In this document: in pieces, positions 17,890 to 25,678 of the stretch
Layout: every line of letters begins with the position of its first letter
How positions within the stretch are numbered: position 1 is the stretch's first letter
Assembly: GCF_963677075.1 (NCBI RefSeq)
Contig: NZ_OY781873.1
Span: 2,257,715 to 2,321,714 of the forward strand
DNA: 64,000 nt
Reading direction: 5' to 3'
Origin: an uncultured Sphaerochaeta sp.
GTDB taxonomy: Bacteria; Spirochaetota; Spirochaetia; Sphaerochaetales; Sphaerochaetaceae
Position numbers and translations under genes: made by a program
Notes under the pieces: generated by a model
Seen by the model: only the letters and a program-made list of their open reading frames with translations
The model's database searches: none
Told to the model about the DNA's origin: nothing

Positions 17890-18423
17890 CTAATTGTTCT
17901 CAATCTCAGTCTGAATATTGGAAAAGAGACGCTTGAACTCAGCGTTTCCTTCCTCTCGGGTAAAAAGACTTTTTCTTTGCAACATTTTCAGTTTCAACGC
18001 ATACGAAAGAAGCCCTTCAATATCAAATGTATGAAGAGCACTCAAATCATCCAGATAGTTCCAATGCAGCCTTATCAGCAACATTTCAGCCTGTAGTACG
18101 TCATCACTGGAAAGAGCCTGACGCACAGTATCACTGATTTTGGCTTCTTTATCCCCATCATTTCGGTAGGAAGGATCAGAGAGAGAAAGTTTCCTACTTC
18201 TTGCCTCAGTCAACTCCTTCTTTACCATGCCAGCAAAATGTTGGTACTGGAAAAGAAAATGATGTGAGGATGCAACACCGCTTACCGCCTGCTCCAAAAG
18301 TAGGTAGTGAGCCTTGCTTACCTGCTCTTTGCAGAGCGACAGAAAGGTATCAGTTGTGAAGGGAAGCACTCCGTCATACCGTAAGGAAGGTAACGTTGCT
18401 ACCAAATAATAGTAGGAAGCCAC
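17890..18423 (-). CDS. DUF2764 protein in the V-ATPase operon
   Basis: A 177-residue protein starting at GTG 18423 (MASYYYLVATLPSLRYDG) behind AAGGAG. Its start resembles DUF2764, a family I know from spirochaete and related V-ATPase operons, always between subunits E and A. It is mainly helical, with no membrane segment. The family's position is where subunit C lies in other operons, so it may take the role of the C subunit that joins rotor and ring, but I know of no proof. Its stop overlaps the GTG upstream of ntpA. Confidence 0.82.
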   Translation of the reverse strand: MASYYYLVATLPSLRYDGVLPFTTDTFLSLCKEQVSKAHYLLLEQAVSGVASSHHFLFQYQHFAGMVKKELTEARSRKLSLSDPSYRNDGDKEAKISDTVRQALSSDDVLQAEMLLIRLHWNYLDDLSALHTFDIEGLLSYALKLKMLQRKSLFTREEGNAEFKRLFSNIQTEIENN

Positions 18424-18432
18424 GACAACTCC

Positions 18433-19035
18433 TTATTGTTCCGCTTTGAAAACGATGTCCTGGATGGAAGGAGAAAGGAACGGACGAAGCAGTTCCGCAG
18501 TCTCCTCTGCACTGAAATCATAGAATGCCGAACCATCCTTCTCACTCACCCTGAAACCAGATCTTGCAGAAGGCACTGCCTTGATCTCAAGACCTTTCTT
18601 GAGTTCATCACCAAGCTCCTTTTTCAGGGATGTTGCGAGCTGATCAAAATCTTTCTTGCTCAGCTGCAGTTCCTTTCCCCCGATATCTGAAAGGGAAGAA
18701 ACAACCTTGATAATTACATTGACAAGGTCCTTGCTGGAATAGGCTTTCTCTATATCAGCTGTAAGAATCCTGTCCAGTTCAGCCTGTATGGCCTTCTTCA
18801 GGGAGAGTAGTACATCCCTGCTTGCCTGCTGAAGACTGCTGATTGCACTCTGGTCCCGCGTCTGGATCTCTTTGTGAGCTTTCTCGATTTCCCGAGCAGC
18901 CTCTTTACGGGCTTTCTCCACTAACGATGCAGCCTCAGCCTTTGCATCAGTAATAATCTGATCAGCCTCTTTCTGGGCAGCCTCAATTCCATCCCTGCGG
19001 ATGGAAGCAACCAAATCTTGAATCTGTTGAGCCAT
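18433..19035 (-). CDS. ntpE: V-type ATPase subunit E (peripheral stalk)
   Basis: Peripheral stalk subunit, 200 residues, first gene of the operon. The N-terminal half is a charged Ala/Glu/Lys coiled coil (ADQIITDAKAEAASLVEKAR), the C-terminal half a globular domain with the GGVVV-like region replaced by FRVSEKDGSAFYDFS. ATG 19035 has a TAGGAA site. Usually it pairs with a small subunit G/H; no such gene is visible here. Confidence 0.92.
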   Translation of the reverse strand: MAQQIQDLVASIRRDGIEAAQKEADQIITDAKAEAASLVEKARKEAAREIEKAHKEIQTRDQSAISSLQQASRDVLLSLKKAIQAELDRILTADIEKAYSSKDLVNVIIKVVSSLSDIGGKELQLSKKDFDQLATSLKKELGDELKKGLEIKAVPSARSGFRVSEKDGSAFYDFSAEETAELLRPFLSPSIQDIVFKAEQ

Positions 19036-19123
19036 CTGAATTCCTACCTTGTCCTAGAGTTCCAATAGGTCACGAAATATTTGGATTCTGCCTATATACG
19101 CAAAATTTGCCAAACTGTAGGGA

Positions 19124-19152
19124 ATTATCGTGCAATGAACATAAAATTTCAA
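19124..19152 (-). promoter_or_regulatory. Promoter candidate for the V-ATPase operon
   Basis: On the minus strand TTGAAA (19147-19152), a 17-base spacer, then GATAAT (19124-19129), about 90 bases before the ntpE start. Other weaker combinations exist in this AT-rich stretch. Confidence 0.5.
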
Positions 19153-19256
19153 CCTATTTGTCAATTTTTGTCCATTTGGCTATATCTATTCCCCAATAGC
19201 CAAAAGAAATCACCGGAATTCTATACCCTTCCCGATATTTTTGCTAGGATGTTCCC

Positions 19257-19571
19257 ATGAATATGCTTGCTAGACATGCCCATCTCTATACCAACGATAG
19301 TAAACGGGGGATTCTCTGTATTGAAAATCTTCACGATGGGATGGTCCACCTTCTTATCAGTGAAAATATGGCAAAAGACATACAAGCTATACGGTTCCGT
19401 CTTGATCTTGGGACATTTGCGCATACAGCTCTCCAGGATGCATATGAGCATATTGGTCTGGAAGTATTTTCCATCAGGGTATTGGTAACCGCTGATGAGG
19501 ATGAAGACTTGGATGAACTGCTCGCTGCACAAGAGACTTTACTGCTATCGCAGGGCAAATTACTTTATTGA
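19257..19571 (+). CDS. Diverged GIY-YIG-like small protein (paralogue of the gene at 21309)
   Basis: A 104-residue protein of unknown function, ATG 19257 behind AGGAT. By eye it aligns with the product of 21309-21647: both have a G(I/V) strand, then FRL-x-x-G-x-(F/L)-A, LQ-x-x-Y-x-x-x-G, a VL strand and an acidic C-terminal helix ending in TLL. That layout is the one of small GIY-YIG nuclease-family proteins, but the tyrosines and arginine of the catalytic core are absent here (GILCIENL in the first strand, VHLLIS in the second), so nuclease activity is unlikely. Standing alone between ntpE and an unknown gene. Confidence 0.6.
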   Translation: MNMLARHAHLYTNDSKRGILCIENLHDGMVHLLISENMAKDIQAIRFRLDLGTFAHTALQDAYEHIGLEVFSIRVLVTADEDEDLDELLAAQETLLLSQGKLLY

Positions 19572-19582
19572 AGCATATATGT

Positions 19583-19619
19583 TGATATTCCTCTTACAGA
19601 TGTACAAGGAGGAATATCA
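19583..19619 (+). promoter_or_regulatory. Hairpin enclosing the ribosome site of the next gene
   Basis: tgatattcctc (19583-19593) pairs perfectly over 11 bp with gaggaatatca (19609-19619), 15-base loop. The 3' arm contains the GGAGG ribosome site and the first base of the ATG at 19619. In the mRNA this would hide the translation start; as DNA it could be a repressor site. Confidence 0.65.
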
Positions 19620-20020
19620 TGTACGGGAGAATCCAGAAACATAGTACGGTAAGGCTCTTCAGTAATGCACAGGAGGCCTATCGACTGCTTGCACACTATT
19701 ATCTGAAAGTTACAAATGCGGGTGGGTGTATTCTTGATTACCTATTACTGCCCCATTCAATTGACTTGTTGCTCTCCTTTCCCAATACCATGAATAATCT
19801 TATTGCAGTGGATTCCGCCCATTTGCTTCCACTCTTTGGTACATTGGGAGCCAGGGGGAAACACTACCCTTTCTCTGGTACCTATGAACTCTACCATGCA
19901 AGTCACTGTTTCTGTGAATTGGGAAAGGCAGGAACAAATGTCCTGCCTTTCAGCTTGGAATCAATTTTGCAGGAAAAGAAACGTGCTAGGATTTGTTCGC
20001 CTTCGCCTTGTCTTTTTTGA
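19619..20020 (+). CDS. Hypothetical protein
   Basis: A 133-residue frame starting at ATG 19619 with a strong AAGGAGG ribosome site. I recognise no family. It has a hydrophobic middle ([18 protein letters not shown]), no signal peptide, and several Cys/His residues without a clear metal motif. The 3' end overlaps uridine phosphorylase by 35 bp in the opposite direction, and the last 15 residues are therefore less certain to be under protein selection. The start sits in a perfect hairpin. It may form a unit with the GIY-YIG-like gene 47 bp upstream. Confidence 0.5.
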   Translation: MYGRIQKHSTVRLFSNAQEAYRLLAHYYLKVTNAGGCILDYLLLPHSIDLLLSFPNTMNNLIAVDSAHLLPLFGTLGARGKHYPFSGTYELYHASHCFCELGKAGTNVLPFSLESILQEKKRARICSPSPCLF

Positions 20021-20777
20021 TAAGATTACGAACCCCTTGGATTGTTACTCGTATGGCATCCTCGGTATCGTGGAGCTTTGGGTTCTCCATACCCAGGAGT
20101 TCACGCTCCTGGTTACCCACCACAAAGAAATCACTACCACAGCGAACACCCAAGTGTGCAGCAACCACAAAGAGAGCAGCACTCTCCATCTCGCTTGCCA
20201 AGACACCAAGTCGTTTCCAAGCCTCCCACTTATTAATCAGATCATAGCTGACCGGCATCAGGGAAGGATCATGCTGACCGTAGAAGGAGTCCTTGCATTG
20301 TACGACACCCAGGTGACTTCTTTTTCCAAGTTGGTCGGCAGCCTCTTTCAATGCTGATACAACCTCAAAGTTAGCTACAGCAGGAAATTCTATAGGTGCA
20401 TACTCCCTGCTGGTTCCTTCCATTCTTACAGCACCGGTAGCAATCACGACATCACCGCCCATCACTTCCAAGGCGATACCACCACAGGTACCCATGCGGA
20501 TGAATGTATCACTTCCACATTTGAAGAGTTCTTCCATTGCAATGGAGGCCGAAGGGCCACCAATACCAGTGGAGGTAACCGATACCTTCTCCCCATCCAG
20601 GAACCCTGTATAGGTAACATATTCCCTGCTATCAGCCACCAGAGACGCATCATCAAGATACTTAGCAATCAGTGGCACCCGCTTCGGATCACCAGGAAGA
20701 ATGGCATATCTACCTACATCGCCCTCTTTGATATGCAAATGGTATTGAATACCTGTTCCGTTCATATAGTCTGACAT
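19986..20777 (-). CDS. udp: Uridine phosphorylase
   Basis: Cleaves uridine with phosphate to uracil and ribose 1-phosphate in pyrimidine salvage. 263 residues of the NP-I phosphorylase fold: phosphate loop [10 protein letters not shown] near residue 27, GTCGGI (about 97-102), the uracil-pocket region [13 protein letters not shown] that separates uridine from purine phosphorylases, and [12 protein letters not shown] (ribose site). It probably works with the uracil phosphoribosyltransferase encoded at 42274. A 35-bp convergent overlap with the preceding small gene. Confidence 0.95.
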   Translation of the reverse strand: MSDYMNGTGIQYHLHIKEGDVGRYAILPGDPKRVPLIAKYLDDASLVADSREYVTYTGFLDGEKVSVTSTGIGGPSASIAMEELFKCGSDTFIRMGTCGGIALEVMGGDVVIATGAVRMEGTSREYAPIEFPAVANFEVVSALKEAADQLGKRSHLGVVQCKDSFYGQHDPSLMPVSYDLINKWEAWKRLGVLASEMESAALFVVAAHLGVRCGSDFFVVGNQERELLGMENPKLHDTEDAIRVTIQGVRNLIKKDKAKANKS

Positions 20778-20832
20778 AGATCCTCCCTCACCATTTCATG
20801 GTATCACCCACTGTATCTGGGTGCAAGCTATC

Positions 20833-21312
20833 TCAGTACCCCATCTGCTTCAACATATCTGCAAGCACACGAAACCGCTCACCAAGTCGTTCCCCTTCCT
20901 GGGATAGGGCATCATTGAGCAGTCGAATATCGGTATCAATCATTGGATTATCTGTGCAAACCTCGACGCTCATAGCATCCCCTTGCAGTCCAATACGGTC
21001 AATGGTCTCTTGATCTGGATCATAGAACTTAGGAAATCGATAGGCATCCTGAAAATACAGATTGGTCCTACATATCAGGATTGCCAAGTCAAGTGCACGG
21101 GTAAGGGGAAGTTCTTCACTCTGGCGTGACCACTTCTCGCCAGTATAACGCCACACCTTTGCTGATGCTTCCACACTGCCCCGATCATTCCACTGAGCCA
21201 ATCCAATCGAGAGACCTTTGGCATCACTTTCATTTGCCTGTTTTCCATCAACGTGTTCATAGTTCGGTACCACGATAACGGGCTTGTGTTTCAAACTTGT
21301 AGGTATCTTCAT
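20833..21312 (-). CDS. DUF6530-like protein
   Basis: A 159-residue soluble protein. I recall the pattern SDAKGLSIGLAQWN and AKVWRYTGEKWSRQSEELPLTRALDLAILIC from a family of uncharacterised proteins named DUF6530; the name is from memory and should be confirmed. No catalytic motif is obvious to me. Its ATG overlaps the stop of the GIY-YIG-like gene (ATGA at 21309-21312), so the two are translated as a coupled pair under a shared promoter with a TTAGTA repeat array. Confidence 0.65.
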   Translation of the reverse strand: MKIPTSLKHKPVIVVPNYEHVDGKQANESDAKGLSIGLAQWNDRGSVEASAKVWRYTGEKWSRQSEELPLTRALDLAILICRTNLYFQDAYRFPKFYDPDQETIDRIGLQGDAMSVEVCTDNPMIDTDIRLLNDALSQEGERLGERFRVLADMLKQMGY

Positions 21313-21647
21313 ACATGTATCTCCTTTGCGTGTATATAGGTTTGTTTCATCATGGAGAGCAGGGTATCCAGTTCTGCACGATAATCCGAAACATCCTCTT
21401 GATAATCCAGCTCTTCTAAAACGGAAAAATCCATAATGGAAGGCCCATGCTTGCTATAGCTATTCTGTAATGATGGATAGTTTGCAAGTGCCCCAACAGA
21501 GAGACGGAAAAAGAGAGAGTTCTTGGTTGCCTGAAAATTTTTGCTTACACCCAGGTACTCTTGTGAAGTACTGGCATCAACCAAAAGAAATACACCCATT
21601 GGTGGTTTTTGCTCCTCATAAAGGGCTCTAAGATGTTTCTTGTTCAT
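21309..21647 (-). CDS. Small GIY-YIG-like protein
   Basis: A 112-residue protein of the small GIY-YIG-like group: GVFLLVDASTSQEYLGVSKN corresponds to the GIY and YIG strands, FFRLSVGALANYPSLQNSYSKHG to the following helix, and FSVLEEL to the next strand. The key tyrosines and the catalytic arginine are mostly replaced (GVF for GIY, YLG for YIG), so activity is doubtful. First gene of a two-gene operon with the DUF6530-like gene. ATG 21647 follows AAAGGA. A more diverged relative is at 19257. Confidence 0.68.
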   Translation of the reverse strand: MNKKHLRALYEEQKPPMGVFLLVDASTSQEYLGVSKNFQATKNSLFFRLSVGALANYPSLQNSYSKHGPSIMDFSVLEELDYQEDVSDYRAELDTLLSMMKQTYIHAKEIHV

Positions 21648-21657
21648 ACTGAATCCT

Positions 21658-21689
21658 TTAGTAAATTACTAAATTAGTATACTTAGTAA
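21658..21689. promoter_or_regulatory. TTAGTA/TACTAA repeat array, probable operator
   Basis: Two adjoining palindromes lie just before the GIY-YIG-like start: ttagtaaattactaa (21658-21672, 6-bp arms) and ttagtatacttagtaa (21674-21689, with the perfect AGTATACT centre). Four TTAGTA-type half sites fall within 32 bp. This looks like a repressor binding array. No regulator gene is adjacent. Confidence 0.5.
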
Positions 21690-21710
21690 AAAGCCCTCTG
21701 TAAAGAGGGC
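21688..21710 (-). terminator. Rho-independent terminator after mutS2
   Basis: Perfect 7-bp stem gccctct / agagggc (21693-21699 with 21704-21710), 4-base loop, T-run on the minus strand. It lies 14 bases after the mutS2 stop. Confidence 0.85.
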
Positions 21711-21723
21711 ATGATCAATATTT

Positions 21724-24072
21724 CTAAAGTTGCACGTATGTTTTTCCCATACCTCCATCCTCTGGTGTGGCAAATCGGAATCCTTGTATCGAGCGATGCT
21801 TCTCCAGATACGAGGAAATCCCCTTGGAGAGAATTCCGTCCCCATACCCATGGATGACGGAAAATTGAGAAACACCATGAACCAAACAGCTTTCAATCTG
21901 TTGCTCAAGGGAAGAGAGAGCTTCCTCCAGGGTATACCCTCTCAGGTCAAGCATCAGTCTAGGCCGCGGAGTACTGCTATGGTAGGACACCAATACTTTC
22001 TTCTGTTGCTCCTTGATTGCTTGCAATTGCTTGCCCTCGAGTGTCATTCGCATTGAGCCAATCGCGACAAGATATTTATTCCTTCCCTGCTGTTTTAGGA
22101 TTTTTCCCAATCGTTTTGCAGTTCCACAGAGCACTTCCATGCCTTCACTGAACTCCTGTGGATTTTGGACCTCCAGATCTGAAAGCTCCTCTTCACTCTG
22201 TTCCAGCAGAGCTTGTTCATCTTGCACCCTGTCCTCAAGGCTTTGTACATACGCTTTCACCTGTTTGCGTTTAGCCTTATCCAGTTCACCTTCCCTCATG
22301 GTCTTTACAAGGTTTTCCAACTCTTTTCGTTTTGCACTCATGAATCGGGCAAGCTCAGTTGTTTGTTCATCCTTGAGCTGTGCTTCTCTTTGACGTACAC
22401 GAAGCTCCTTGAGCTGAAGTTGTTTCACCTCTTGCTGAAGCGTGTAATACCGTTTTTGGGTTTTCTCTTCCTGCTTCTCAAGCTCTTTCCGTTTTTCCTC
22501 AAGATCCTTGATGATGGAAGCAATCTGGACCGCTTCACTGCCAAGGTACTGTTCAGCACGAGATATGACTTCCTCAGGAAGTTTCATATAGCGGGCAGTA
22601 TCGATCGCGTGGCTCTCTCCCGGCAATCCTTGTATAACCCTGAAGGTTGGCATATGTGAGTGCTCATTGAACTCCATAGAGGCATTGATCACTTCCTTCT
22701 TTGCATAGGCAAACTGCTTGAGCACTCCATGATGACTCGTTACCAAAGTCAGTTTTGCCTTCTCCAAACAGAATTCAAGGACAGAGCGGGCAATTGCAGA
22801 ACCTTCCACTGGATCGGTGCCACTACCAAGTTCATCGAGAATAACCAAACTTCTCTCACTCATGTTTCTGAGAATGTAACCAATCTGTTTCATATGGCCG
22901 CTGAAGGTGGAAAGCTCTTCCTCAATCGATTGTTCGTCACCAATATCAGTAAACAGATTGTCAAATAAGGGCAGGCTGCTCCCCTCTTTTGCGGGAATGA
23001 ATCCACAGTATTGATTAAGCAGTGCAAACAACCCCACAGTCTTGATCGTAACAGTCTTTCCTCCAGCATTCGGACCGCTGATGACTACTGCCCGTACACC
23101 TTCTTCGAGTGCAATGGAGATAGGAACAGCTTTTCTGCCCAACAATGGATGTCGGGCCAGCTCAAGGTTGCATCGTTTTGTCTTCAGGTCTGTGGCGGTA
23201 CAGTGTGTTTCCAAAGCCCAAAGAGCGATAGAGAATATGGCATCAAGCATGCCAATACGAGTGGATAAAGCGTTCAGCTGCGTTCTGAGTGCTCTTGCAC
23301 TGCTGTTCAGTTCCCTGAGAATCTTCGCTATTTCCACGAGTATCTGGTTCTGTGCGATCATCACCGAATTATTCATCTCTACAAGGGTATAGGGTTCCAT
23401 GAATACGGTATTCCCCGAACTGGAACTGCTGGATACAAATCCTTGTACCTGACTTCTCCGGTCACTTCTTACGGGAATGACCAATCTTCCATCCCTCATT
23501 GCTTCCTGGTCAGTTTGCACTGCAGTGGGATTGCTCCTGATGAACTGGGCACAGAAGCGGGATCGTTCGCTCTTGGCTGCCTCCACCTGACGGAAGAGAG
23601 CACTTATCCTTGGATGGGTATTTCTTACCTGACCACTCTCATCGAGCGTGTTCTCAGCTTGGTCAGCGAAAGCCACCAGTTCATGTGGCAACCCTTCTCC
23701 CAAGAGCGGGAGCAACACCGAGAAGTAACCATCAGGATCCTGCACAGACTCCATATGCTTATACAGATGCTCAGCACTACGGATATACCGGGCAAGGTCG
23801 AGCAGTTCATACCCTTCTGCTCCTTGGGTAGGATCATCAAGAGATGAGAGCGTTTCCTGGATTGCAGGGAATGAGTGGATGATGAGCCTATCGGCTCCTG
23901 AGAGCAGTTTCATTGCTGCTGAAACTTGTCTCTGACGTACGGTAAGCTCATCCTGTGTATCTAAAAAAGGAAGCGTTTTAAGAACTTGCACACCTTCTGG
24001 TGCGTGACTCATGCTCTGTATCTGTTGTAAAACCTGGAAGAACCCCAGCTCTTCAATACTCTTGTGATTCAT
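21724..24072 (-). CDS. mutS2: Endonuclease MutS2
   Basis: MutS-family ATPase with a C-terminal nuclease domain; known roles are suppression of recombination and rescue of collided ribosomes. 782 residues from ATG 24072 (MNHKSIEELGFFQVL), which has GGAGAG just upstream; the longer frame runs into rsgA and is not family-like. Walker A GPNAGGKT starts at residue 333, followed by the STFSGHMKQI and DELGSGTDPVEGSA motifs. A long coiled coil covers about 500-630, and the Smr domain (LDLRGYTLEEAL, HGYGDGIL) the last 80 residues. Overlaps the rsgA 3' end by 20 bp. Confidence 0.95.
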   Translation of the reverse strand: MNHKSIEELGFFQVLQQIQSMSHAPEGVQVLKTLPFLDTQDELTVRQRQVSAAMKLLSGADRLIIHSFPAIQETLSSLDDPTQGAEGYELLDLARYIRSAEHLYKHMESVQDPDGYFSVLLPLLGEGLPHELVAFADQAENTLDESGQVRNTHPRISALFRQVEAAKSERSRFCAQFIRSNPTAVQTDQEAMRDGRLVIPVRSDRRSQVQGFVSSSSSSGNTVFMEPYTLVEMNNSVMIAQNQILVEIAKILRELNSSARALRTQLNALSTRIGMLDAIFSIALWALETHCTATDLKTKRCNLELARHPLLGRKAVPISIALEEGVRAVVISGPNAGGKTVTIKTVGLFALLNQYCGFIPAKEGSSLPLFDNLFTDIGDEQSIEEELSTFSGHMKQIGYILRNMSERSLVILDELGSGTDPVEGSAIARSVLEFCLEKAKLTLVTSHHGVLKQFAYAKKEVINASMEFNEHSHMPTFRVIQGLPGESHAIDTARYMKLPEEVISRAEQYLGSEAVQIASIIKDLEEKRKELEKQEEKTQKRYYTLQQEVKQLQLKELRVRQREAQLKDEQTTELARFMSAKRKELENLVKTMREGELDKAKRKQVKAYVQSLEDRVQDEQALLEQSEEELSDLEVQNPQEFSEGMEVLCGTAKRLGKILKQQGRNKYLVAIGSMRMTLEGKQLQAIKEQQKKVLVSYHSSTPRPRLMLDLRGYTLEEALSSLEQQIESCLVHGVSQFSVIHGYGDGILSKGISSYLEKHRSIQGFRFATPEDGGMGKTYVQL

Positions 24073-25021
24073 CTCTCTCCATTCGTTTGACCCAGGATTT
24101 TGAACGGTCATTCTTTCCCATCCATTCAGGTTTCTTTTCATCAAGGGAAGCAAGCATCCTGAGATAGCTCTCATATCTATCGTAGTGAATGAGATCCTGT
24201 TCCACTGCTTCCATCACCTTGCATCCAGGTTCTCCCTGATGCAGGCATCCTTCATACGTACATGAGCCTGCAAACTCCGCAAACTCAGGAAAAGCATCGC
24301 TTAATTCGTGGGGATCGGTGTGTGGTACGAGAAACTCCCTTACCCCAGGCGTATCTGCAATCGTAAAATCAGGACCATGCAACAACAGAGCATGATTGGT
24401 GGTATGCCGACCACGATTATACTTATGGGAGATTTCCCCTGTCTTTTGCTCTACTCCCAGCAATCGGTTGATCAACGTTGATTTTCCAACCCCACTCTGT
24501 CCGACAAATGCCACTGTCTTACCCTTAAGAACCTCATGCAATCGATCAAGATTCTCTCCATTGGCAGCACTGACCGCCATCGTCTGATACCCAAGTTTAC
24601 CGTAAAGGGAAAAGCGCTCATGTTCTTCCTCTGTGAGAAGGATGTCACTCTTGTTCAGGATAATCATAACCGGTGCTTTACGGGAGCAAGCTATTACCCG
24701 GTCGATGAATCGTGGCCTGAAAGGAGGACTTTCAACACTGCTTACACAGACGACCAAATCCATGTTGGCTACCACGGTCTGATTACATCCTTTCTTCGCA
24801 TTCCAGCGCTGGAAACAGTTACGTCTCTCGAGCCGTTCCGTGATCAAACCCTCTCCCTCATTGGTAAGGACAAAAAATACCTGGTCCCCTACGGCAAGTG
24901 GATTGTACTCATCGGTAACTTGGAACAACTGTTTTCCCTTGATACGGCAAAGATAGGAGTTCCCTTGAGACTCCACCGTATAAATGTTGTTGATCCCTCT
25001 GGTTATCAGGCCTGTTTGCAT
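24053..25021 (-). CDS. rsgA: Ribosome small subunit-dependent GTPase A
   Basis: Circularly permuted GTPase that checks late 30S subunit assembly. 322 residues: N-terminal OB fold, then G4 NKSD (123-126), G1 GQSGVGKST (174-182) and G3 DTPG (223-226) in the permuted order. The zinc finger ligands are C254, C259, H261 and C267. The C-terminal tail is longer and more charged than usual (KKPEWMGKNDRSKSWVKRME). It is divergent from the pentapeptide-repeat gene and overlaps the mutS2 start by 20 bp. Confidence 0.96.
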   Translation of the reverse strand: MQTGLITRGINNIYTVESQGNSYLCRIKGKQLFQVTDEYNPLAVGDQVFFVLTNEGEGLITERLERRNCFQRWNAKKGCNQTVVANMDLVVCVSSVESPPFRPRFIDRVIACSRKAPVMIILNKSDILLTEEEHERFSLYGKLGYQTMAVSAANGENLDRLHEVLKGKTVAFVGQSGVGKSTLINRLLGVEQKTGEISHKYNRGRHTTNHALLLHGPDFTIADTPGVREFLVPHTDPHELSDAFPEFAEFAGSCTYEGCLHQGEPGCKVMEAVEQDLIHYDRYESYLRMLASLDEKKPEWMGKNDRSKSWVKRMERDESQEY

Positions 25022-25099
25022 CTCTTTCTAGCTCCCAGGAAGTACTGTATCTGCAAACGGGGCTCTTGACAACCAGATGGTATTTGATACTGTAATGCT

Positions 25100-25678
25100 A
25101 TGTTCAGTTTTAAAACGTGCTCTCACCCACTCTGCCATACCTATGTATGCAATGAAGGCAGCCATTGTTATCGCCACAGCGAGAACCAAGACGAACTCTA
25201 CCAGGATTGTCTTGATCGGCTAACCGGCAGCAACGATATTGTTGACTATTCTTTGACTGGTAGTGAGTTTGACAACCTAACCTTGGGCAAGAAAACCATT
25301 TCTGCCTCCAACATGGCTTGGTGCACTTTTCGAGGTGTGGATTTCTCACAAGTCACCTTACTCAACAGTTTTTTCGATTTTTGTCTCTTCGAAAAGTGCA
25401 AATTCAACAGTATCATCTCCCGCTACAGTGTATTTTCCGGTAGTAAGATGATCGACTGTGATTTCTCAGGTAGCATGATCATGCATACCAATTTCAGTGG
25501 AATTGACACACTTCGTTGTTCATTCGGAGACTGTGACCTCTACTTTTCGACCTTCAATTCAAGTTTCCTCAGGGATACTGATTTTGAGGATTGCAACTTG
25601 AAGAAAGCCGACTTTGTCTATACTGACAGGAGACGCGTCTCCTTCCGCTACTCCAATTGGGAGGAGGCACGCTTTTGA
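25100..25678 (+). CDS. Pentapeptide-repeat protein with an N-terminal Cys/His cluster
   Basis: 192 residues. The first 26 hold C7, C12, C17, C23 and three histidines (CSHPLCHTYVCNEGSHCYRH), which could bind zinc. From about residue 50 on, the sequence follows the A(D/N)LxX repeat rhythm with central F or L every five residues (CTFRGVDFSQVTL, CDFSGSMIMHTNFSGI), which forms a right-handed quadrilateral beta helix. Function unknown; some such proteins mimic DNA and bind gyrase. The stop overlaps the TTG start of the MBL-fold gene, so the two are coupled. Confidence 0.82.
   Translation: MFSFKTCSHPLCHTYVCNEGSHCYRHSENQDELYQDCLDRLTGSNDIVDYSLTGSEFDNLTLGKKTISASNMAWCTFRGVDFSQVTLLNSFFDFCLFEKCKFNSIISRYSVFSGSKMIDCDFSGSMIMHTNFSGIDTLRCSFGDCDLYFSTFNSSFLRDTDFEDCNLKKADFVYTDRRRVSFRYSNWEEARF

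Noticed and set aside
19803..20357. 184-residue plus-strand frame
   Set aside because: Runs antisense through uridine phosphorylase and across the end of the small gene at 19619; no ribosome site and no family features.
20803..20822. Short repeat caccca / tgggtg after the DUF6530-like gene
   Set aside because: Only six base pairs and no T-run on the minus strand; not enough for a terminator call.
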